Positions 1 through 6,771 of a stretch of DNA of 14,104 nucleotides are shown one piece after another (positions within the stretch are counted from its first letter, which is position 1; each line of letters begins with the position of its first letter). Made by a program: the position numbers and the translations under genes. Origin of the DNA: Chloromonas sp. AAM2 (taxonomy: Eukaryota; Chlorophyta; Chlorophyceae; Chlamydomonadales; Chlamydomonadaceae); the NCBI GenBank assembly GCA_004335635.1, contig QAXH01006220.1, positions 458-14,561 of the forward strand. Reading direction: 5' to 3'. The notes under the pieces were generated by a model, which searched no databases, was not told where the DNA came from, and saw only the letters and a program-made list of their open reading frames with translations.

Positions 1-928
1 GGGGCTGAATTCACTGACGTCAGGACTAGGTGTGGGCGATGGAGCGGGGTTGCTCGGTGCGCCCGGGTTGACCACAGGCAGGGGGGCCGCCTCTGGCAGG
101 GAAGGGCGATACGTGGGGCCTGCAAAGGATAGAACCGGATTGCAGGAAGGAATAGCTACACTGGCGAGACCAAGGAAAACCAAACGCGCTTATCCATGTG
201 GTTGCCTCGCTCCACTGTTTGTATTCGTGTTATGCAGGTACACGGCCTCTTATGCACACACGTCCTGTTGCACTTATCGACCGCCTTGTTACCTTCTTTT
301 GGCTAGCTGACAGGTGTGCCGCTCACCTGTGGCGCACATTCTTTGGCATGCCTCTAAGCTTTCAAACCTGTGGTCAAGTTGGGCAGCTTGAATGAGCGTA
401 ATGTCAACACCACAACAGTGTGGCCACCAATGGTCAGCAGTCTGGGGTTTCTTGCAAGGTCTTACCTGTTGTCATTGCCGCCGCAGCCTCCCCACACAAA
501 CTCTTCGCATGCATCCGATGATGGGTTATAGAAGAAGTTGAGCATGGATGCACGGCACTCGCCGACTGCAGGTCTGTGAGTCAGCAGAAGCAGGACTGCT
601 GGCGTGCACAGAAGGCCTACTGCTTTGAAGGCCTAGCACGCATGCGTACGATAAGCGGGGAATGCACAGACGCGCGCCCATACCTTAACGAGCAAAACCC
701 TGGTCGGAGTGCCCTGCTGGGACCAGCCAGTGTGCCAGAGTCCGGCTCCTTAATGGGCTGCACGGCGAAGGAGACTGGCTTGGCACCGTCATCTTCGAAC
801 ACGGTGAGCTCGGGAACGTCTGCTTTTTGAGCTTGTGCCTGAACAGCGATCGCAAGCAGTGCGGTGATGCCGACCAAGCGCACCAGCGCTTGGGGCAGAC
901 GCGCGGCATGCGTTCGTGGATTGGCCAT
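1..928 (-). CDS. Secreted Kunitz/BPTI-domain protease inhibitor with Pro/Ser-rich linker (3' end beyond window)
   Basis: Four exons join in frame on the minus strand: 928-684, 573-466, 367-327 and 119-1, giving 171 visible residues; the gene continues off the left edge. Residues 1-34 form a signal peptide: basic start, hydrophobic core LVGITALLAIAV, likely cleavage after AQA. Residues 79-129 are one complete Kunitz domain with Cys at 79, 88, 104, 112, 125 and 129. The intervals 9-16-8-13-4 equal those of bovine pancreatic trypsin inhibitor, and FYNP, GGCGGN and NRF are in their usual places. The P1 position after the second Cys is Arg89, which in this family points to inhibition of trypsin-like serine proteases. 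Residues 132-171 are rich in Pro, Ser and Ala (PAPSPTPSPD), like hydroxyproline-rich linkers of algal wall proteins. All splice sites are canonical (GTATGG, GTAAGA, GTGAGC donors). The fold call is firm; the protease target and the rest of the protein are unknown. Confidence 0.85.
327..690 (-). other. Kunitz/BPTI domain, encoded across three exons
   Basis: The domain starts at Phe78-Cys79, just before the first donor, and ends at Cys129, just before the third donor. The first intron (574-683) splits the Arg82 codon between Cys1 and Cys2. The second (368-465) splits the Arg118 codon between Cys4 and Cys5. The third (120-326) interrupts the Gly132 codon just after Cys6. All six cysteines and the key Gly residues (86, 110, 111) survive, so the domain looks functional rather than decayed. 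Confidence 0.85.
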
Positions 929-1158
929 AGAGGTTCAGGTCACTGAGTGCTTGGCGTGTGTTTACGTGATTACGACATGTTCTCGCTGCAAGTGAACAAG
1001 CAGTTGTGTGCGCTCGCAGCCTGGTCCATGCGGCGCGTGCGTTTGGCAGCGCGCGCCTACCCAAGACATCCATGGCAGCATTTGTGTTGCCCTGCATGGC
1101 TGATGGAAAGCAGCGTCATTCACAGGACCAAAGCTTGCTGCCCGGGCTTGGAAGCGTC
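929..1158. promoter_or_regulatory. Divergent intergenic region between two secretory genes
   Basis: This 230-nt stretch lies between the start codons of the minus-strand Kunitz gene and the plus-strand glycoprotein gene, so it must hold 5' UTRs and promoters for both if both starts are right. I see no convincing TATA box. A GC-rich patch near 1030-1055 (repeated GCGCG/GTGCG) is the only compositional feature. In-frame ATGs at 1072 and 1099 could extend the plus-strand protein into this region. Confidence 0.4.
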
Positions 1159-4100
1159 ATGATCAGGATAGAACGCAAAACGCACCTAGCGGATTATGAA
1201 AGTCTATGGCTGGCAGCTTCCGATACCTATGCAGCAGTGGAGAGGAAGGATTCATTTAGCCAGCGTAGAGGCTGCCTCACGGTCCTGTACCTCATCGCGG
1301 TGGCCGCACTTGTCGCAGCCGCCGCACAGGGCGTCTGCATATTGTCGACTAGGGAGTTGTCGTCGATCAGAGCGTCCAAAGCTGCTCACTATTGGATTCA
1401 CCTTGAAGACGCCTCAACGCCCCTGGTGTGTGCGGGCACGGAAGGCCCTTGAGCGACAAGTTGGGGATTATCGTCGTTGGAGGATTAGCCTGTGACGTAG
1501 AACACTCTCAGCAGCTTCAGCAGCTTCAGCATGCATGCACCAGTATGGGCTCCTCGCGCATCATTTATTCATGTTGGGCTTATTAGTCAGTTTATCAGGC
1601 AGGGCCCTTGCACCTGGCTTTGGGCTGCTTTCCTTAGCAGGTCGAGTTGGAGAATTTTCAGATGCTGGACGTGGAGGAGGGGAGGAGGCTGACCACGTCA
1701 GTAGTGGAGGTGACTTTGAATACACTGCACCCGCAAGATGGCAGCAGCCTGCTGGGCCGGCGACTACTACAGGATTCTGGGGGGCGACTGCCCTTCATCC
1801 AGCCAACATACTATGAGGACTATTACTGCACAGACCCTGGCTACAGTACGTGGGTGCTATGGGACGCAGATTAATTCTGGCAGTGTGATAGCGTGGCGCA
1901 ATCGATGGTATGCACTGTTTTCCAATGCATCCCAGTGCTTTGCCAAATTGGCAACCAAACCAGCTTGACGTGCAACTGTGAAAGACCAGAACGGCCAGGA
2001 ACGCCCTGCCACTTGCTCTCCGACCTTGGCATGCCTGATAACAATCACTGCTTGGTGTTTGCTGCAGATTGTGAATACTACGATTACGGGGTGAGCGCGC
2101 AACAGCAACCAAGGTCATGGTCACCGCAACGTCTGCTGTCTGCCATTCAGGTCCTTTTAATCCAGTGTGTTAGAGTCTTATCATCCCCAAGGACATGCAA
2201 TGGCAGACAGCAGCACGATTTACTAGGTATGACGAGTTGGATGCATCCTGTCCCTCTGTTCTATCGTGACCTTGGTGAGCTCCTGCAAAGACATGCCATG
2301 CCATGTGCCGCCTTGCTGGTGCCATGCCATGTAGCTCTCGTCAACAACAATGGCAGGTTGCATCCACACGTCTGTCGGCCTGTTTACATGTGGAACTGTC
2401 ACCATGTTTAAACGATGCATCATGTTCACAGCTGTTGATACCAACAGCGGCTACTGTTGCAGTTACAGTGTGCTGCAGGCGGCGTGAACATTGGACTGCC
2501 AGTCAAGTTGACCTTGACCCTGGTATCCTTTGCATATCTGACCTAATTAACTATTTCTCCGGTCTGTGTCTCTGTTTTGAGCTGGTTTTGAGCGCATGTT
2601 ACTGTGCACTGCCACGCCAGGTGAATATCGAGGGAACGGGCAGCCTGGGCATCCTGGAGAACGTCCTGCTCGACCAGGTCAACGCGCTGTCCAACGTGAC
2701 CCCTCGGCTGGCGGCCCGCGCCAGAGCAGACAGTGCAGTCGTTTCGCCAGGCAACGTATCTGTCAGCGCTACCCGGAGAAACACCACAGTCGTCGTACAG
2801 GTAAGAGCTTGGGGCTGTCAGGGCTTTCAATCTGGGGAACGTGCAGGGTAGGCGCTGCCATGGCTGTGCAGGAAAATTGGGCTAGTCACATTCATGACGA
2901 ATTCAGAACCAGGTCTGGAAGAAGCTTGGTGAAAGTGGGCAGCTCAGATACAGGGCCAAAGTTGGCTGATGGCATGTGCGTGCGGTGTGGGGGTTGCACC
3001 GAACGCAAGCAGCAGTGCAGACGTAGGGCCAAAGGTAGGGTCAGGCCAGAGCTGCCGATGTTGGTCGCATGTCCGTACATGAGAACTCAAAGCCATTGAA
3101 CATACTGTCATGCTGTGACTCACGGCCACAGAATCAACCTTCACGCACAGCCGGTCTCTACACGACAGGCGCCGTGGGTGTTGACGCGTCGAAGGTCACC
3201 GCCTTGTCGGCCGGTACTGCCACTGCGGTGGCAAAGAACATTGTCGGTGAGTGTACACTGCGCACGCGTGGGCGATTCTTGTCTCTCCTGATCTCTGATC
3301 TTCGAGAAGTTTTTGCTTTGCATGCGCCTCCGAGCAACCATTAGCAAGCTTTGATTACCACATCGCGATTTTGCAGTGGAGGCAGATACGGTGCCGTCAG
3401 GGAGTGGGGTAAGCACTGGGTGGGATAGCGCTGCAGCCTCGGCTCACGGCTGGTCACTTGGCTGAACAGCACACATTTGCCTGAAGATTTCAACGGCCGA
3501 AGGAAGCCTTTGCAGAGCACGGACTCTGCCTCATCGTTGAGTAAGAAGTGTGCTGTCCGCTGCCATTGCAGCTATCGGCTTTCCGGTCAACAACTACGCC
3601 TCCAGCGGAGAGGCATTTGTGGTGACTAATGCGGAAGGCAGTGGCATTCGCAACTTGACCAGGGCTCAACGACGCGACGCCGCAGTACGGTAGGTGGGCG
3701 TGCTTGTATTGCAATGCGTGGGTGCACGCTGTGCTTGTACTGCAAGATACCAGCGTGACATTAGCTGGACATATCGCAGTTCAACTGTGATGCCTTGGCG
3801 TGCGCATCTTGCAGGTCTCTGGTTGGCGGCCTGTCGGTGGCAGGCAATCGCGCAGTGGCCACAACTACGGGGACATTCTCTGTGGGTGCCGTCTTTTTCG
3901 CAACGTGCCTACCTTATTTATTCTGGCACTAGATATTATTTTGCTGGTTTAATTGGCTGGACAAAGACCAATTCTGGCTTTTGATTCAAAGCTCGTATAA
4001 CCTGACAATGCTTGCTGGTCCCACAGGTCGGCCCGGTTATTGGCATATTCAACGCCGGCAACCGCGCAGGTGCATCCTCGCAGAATGGCGTGTTCAGCCA

Positions 4101-6445
4101 GTCAATTGGTAAGATAAGATTGGAAGACGAGGGATGTTGAGCAGCCGTACCGTTGCTGAGGGATCTTAACCCGTTGCGTTCAAGCGGACGTGCCCCAGGC
4201 ATTGCCATACAAATTTCAGTCGCATCGTGCAGCCCTCGGCTCCGCCTGGCCATCTGCATCTGTAACTACGTGTGCAGGCAGAAACTCGTCCGCTTATCTC
4301 CAGAGTTCCTCTCTCGGCGTCATCAGCCCGGGCAATCCCGCCATCGCAGCTAAGATGATGAAGGAGATGGAAGCTGGTGATAAGAATGCGAAGGATAACA
4401 ACAACTACATCGAGGATACGATGAATCTGCCCAGTAAGGTGCAACAACAGCTCCGGCAGGACGACGTCGCGAACCTTGATAGCGATGGCGCTGCAGATGC
4501 AAACTATGGACAGACGGATGGGAAGATCCCGTTCCAGGACTACTATTACTACGACGAAGGAGAGGGAGGTCAGCCCGGCAAAACGTGAGTCTCGCAGTGC
4601 TGCGCATCACTGGATGTGTTTGGGTGGGACGGACATGCGAACCAGCCTCAACCGTGTTTGATCCATGTCGCTACCTGATTGATCATCCAACGCTTTGGAA
4701 TGGGTTCGGTTGATTGTTGTTGCTGCGCTTGGATCGCATTGAAGTTTCTGTCACCATGGCTAAGCGATTGACTTGAACGTTCTTGGCTGCTCGTATTCTG
4801 CAGCAATGCCGCAGGTGGCGTCAGCAAAGGCTGGATGTATCACCAAGACCTCGCCGAGCTGCCAAGCAAACGGCCGTTCAACACACGCGGCGAACAAGAG
4901 ACGTTCGGTGCCGCAAACGGTTTTGGTGAGTGATCTGAGCAATACACTGCACGACATTGTGCGGCCCCTCAAGGTCGTAATCCTGGCGCAAACGACGGTG
5001 GCATAGCAGACACCACAGCCGAGTTTTAGTCACAAAATGTGGCCAAGCACATACAATCCCACGATACGATCTCGCTCATAAGTGTTCTCAGCTGGATCCA
5101 GGGCGTGCGACCTTGGTCTGCTGTTGTCGCGCCCGTGAATGTTGGTCTATCCGAATTGCGATATGTGATCTACGCTGACGGCGCATGAGTTCCGGGAATG
5201 CATCACCCTCAGGTTGGACCCGCGGTGTGAGCCAGAACGAACTCTTGGCAACTGGCACGCGCAGCTCTGGCGCGCGCCTGCGGGCAGGAGCGTTTGGCAC
5301 AGGCGCATCCACGATCACTGCAAGCGTGGGATCAGTCACAGACCTGCCAGAGGTGTGTGTCCAGTCGCTGGGCGAGGCTCAGCACTGTGGATTATCATTA
5401 AAGAGAGGTGCATGTGCCATCAATGCAGTAGAAATGCATAGAGGCGGATGGAAATGATCTGCATGTTGCAAATGCATGTCCTGTGCCGGCACTCAGTGTC
5501 TCAGAAGCCGTGTGTACACAACAACGGCGTGACGCACCTTGGACCCATCATTCCAAAATCCTTCCGACATGATTGAACACGTATGTGCAAGGGAAACGTC
5601 CCAGCAGGGAGACAGGGCAGAGGGCAGAGTGGCATCCAATGGTGGCTGCTTTGAACGTAGCATTCTGTCCCGTCAGCATACCTTGGGTCCAGGAGAAATG
5701 TTGTGGCAACTGCTTGTGTGCTGAGCAGGTGGTGCTGTGCAAGTACGGGCGCAATGACCAGAAGGGGCAGTCAGGCACTGCCAAGGACTGCCGAGGATCT
5801 GGAGAAGTCACTACTGTATGGATTGATGACGAGAAAAGGCCTGCCAATGCTACCAGCAACACCACGTCTGCAGATTTCACCAGCATAGGGAAGCCTGGCG
5901 ACGGAGGCAAGAAGGAGGATGGCGTGACTGCATCCCAGCTTGAGGCATCTTTGCTCAAAGGCGCAAGCCAGTCAGGTGGGCGCTAGAGTTGACATTGTCT
6001 GTCCTGACTTAATCGTTGCTGTCTTCCTAGCCCCGCCAGTCAAGGCCACTGACATGGTCTTCCAGCTAATCAAGATGCTTTCAAGAGATGTGGTGGAGAA
6101 AGATCAGCTACAGGGCTGTGAACAAATACTTGATCTGCAATCACAGAGCACCGAGTCTGTAGCAGCTGAGCTACTGCTACGTTCAATGAGCTACCCCTGA
6201 CCTGTTTAGGTTCATTTGAGGACATCAATTTGAACAATCTTTTGGCATGCGCATTACACGGCAAGAGATACTCATAAGCCACATTGTCTTCAGGACGGGT
6301 TGCAACGCTGTTTGTGCATCCTCCAGGTGCTGGCGCCAGTCAGGTGCAAAGTAATGCTGATGATGACAGCGACTTGCTGACGCCAGAGCTCAGAGCAATG
6401 CTGGACAACAGCATGTTCAGCATCCCAAGACCGTCACTGATCTGA
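1159..6445 (+). CDS. Novel 15-exon membrane-anchored/secreted glycoprotein, family not recognised
   Basis: Exons that join in phase: 1159-1425, 1641-1845, 2068-2090, 2621-2800, 3132-3246, 3377-3408, 3516-3540, 3572-3689, 3815-3881, 4027-4108, 4278-4584, 4804-4925, 5213-5352, 5729-5975 and 6294-6445, about 693 residues. Residues 39-62 are a hydrophobic segment preceded by an Arg pair, suggesting a type II signal anchor or a late signal peptide. RRLLQ follows at 129-133. Sequons at Asn190, 210, 219, 310, 374, 601 and 605 fit passage through the ER. Tyr/Asp-rich clusters lie at 146-164 and 459-465. Residues 226-372 are rich in Gly, Ala, Val and Ser, with AGNRA twice. The middle (about 385-455) is hydrophilic and Lys/Asp/Asn-rich; the end (610-693) is acidic and polar. 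No enzyme motif is seen. The exon chain from 2 to 14 is supported by phase; exon 1, the start codon and the 530-nt intron 3 are the least certain parts. Confidence 0.7.
1512..1529 (+). repeat. Tandem 9-nt repeat in intron 1
   Basis: CAGCTTCAG occurs twice back to back, within a slightly longer CAGC-rich run, in the first intron of the glycoprotein gene. No function is apparent. Confidence 0.6.
2091..2620 (+). other. Longest intron of the glycoprotein gene, with a short direct repeat
   Basis: No exon is required here: the reading phase is 0 on both sides (donor GTGAGC after 2090, acceptor CAG before 2621). It holds two copies of TGCCATGCCATGT at 2294-2306 and 2320-2332, 26 nt apart. An extra small phase-neutral exon inside it cannot be excluded. 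Confidence 0.5.
3377..3540 (+). other. Pair of micro-exons (32 and 25 nt)
   Basis: Exons 3377-3408 and 3516-3540 encode VEADTVPSGSG and STDSASSL. The 25-nt exon is needed: without it the next exon (3572) would enter in a frame with an early stop. With it the phase is right, and it is flanked by TTTGCAG and GTAAGA. A third very small exon (23 nt, 2068-2090) occurs upstream in the same gene. Confidence 0.65.
6294..6326 (+). other. Possible alternative 3' splice sites for the last exon
   Basis: Acceptors TTCAG (ending 6293) and CCTCCAG (ending 6326) are 33 nt apart and keep the same frame, so the final exon can start at 6294 or 6327. The difference is 11 residues, RVATLFVHPPG. The upstream site has the better pyrimidine tract. 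Both lead to the same stop at 6443-6445. Confidence 0.45.
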
Positions 6446-6616
6446 TACCAGTTAGTTGGTCTGGAAGCGTTTCACATGCTCGTGAAGGGCTCAACCTGCC
6501 AAGCATCAAGGGTCCCTGGCGCACGGCATGCATGCTCTGAAGCCCAGGCCAACAGGAAGTGAACGCACCTTTTGACCCCATAAACAGCTTGCAGCAAGTT
6601 TGCACCCCTCGTTACG

Positions 6617-6621
6617 TTACA
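6617..6621 (-). terminator. Putative polyadenylation signal of the ZMYND12 gene
   Basis: TGTAA on the minus strand, about 150 nt after the ZMYND12 stop and the first such motif downstream of it. If used, this transcript overlaps the facing one by about 100 nt. Confidence 0.45.
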
Positions 6622-6720
6622 AAGTGATCAGTAGACAGACAACGCGTGATGCACGACCTTGGACGTCAACTGGAAACCTCGAATGCAATGCAAAACAAAT
6701 CACAGAAACGACCCAAACAC

Positions 6721-6725
6721 TGTAA
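6721..6725 (+). terminator. Putative polyadenylation signal of the glycoprotein gene
   Basis: TGTAA, the usual polyadenylation motif of chlorophycean green algae. It is the first copy on the plus strand after the stop at 6445, implying a 3' UTR of about 290 nt that reaches almost to the stop codon of the facing gene. Confidence 0.45.
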
Positions 6726-6771
6726 CTATCTGGCTTCCTCAACCACAGGCAAAGTTGCGACGGTACGCTCG

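Larger units (their letters stand above)
6446..6771. other. Convergent 3' region between glycoprotein and ZMYND12 genes
   Basis: These 326 nt separate the two facing stop codons. They hold the likely 3' UTRs of both transcripts and no further coding exon that I can support. Confidence 0.6.

Noticed and set aside
1006..1158. Upstream extension of the glycoprotein from ATG 1072 or 1099
   Set aside because: It would put the hydrophobic segment even further from the N-terminus, and the added residues show no feature. ATG 1159 was preferred, with low certainty.
2303..2851. 182-residue plus-strand open frame in another frame
   Set aside because: It overlaps glycoprotein exon 4 in a different frame and crosses its acceptor and donor; the phase-consistent exon chain explains the region better.
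5090..5148. Possible exon after TTCTCAG that would end the glycoprotein at a TGA
   Set aside because: Skipping to the acceptor before 5213 keeps the phase and links to three more coding exons with sequons and a well-formed C-terminus.
6031..6200. Open frame after a TAG acceptor encoding a helical tail and stop
   Set aside because: It has an adequate acceptor and phase, so an alternative 3' end is possible, but joining 5975 to 6294 gives a continuous frame with composition like the rest of the protein.
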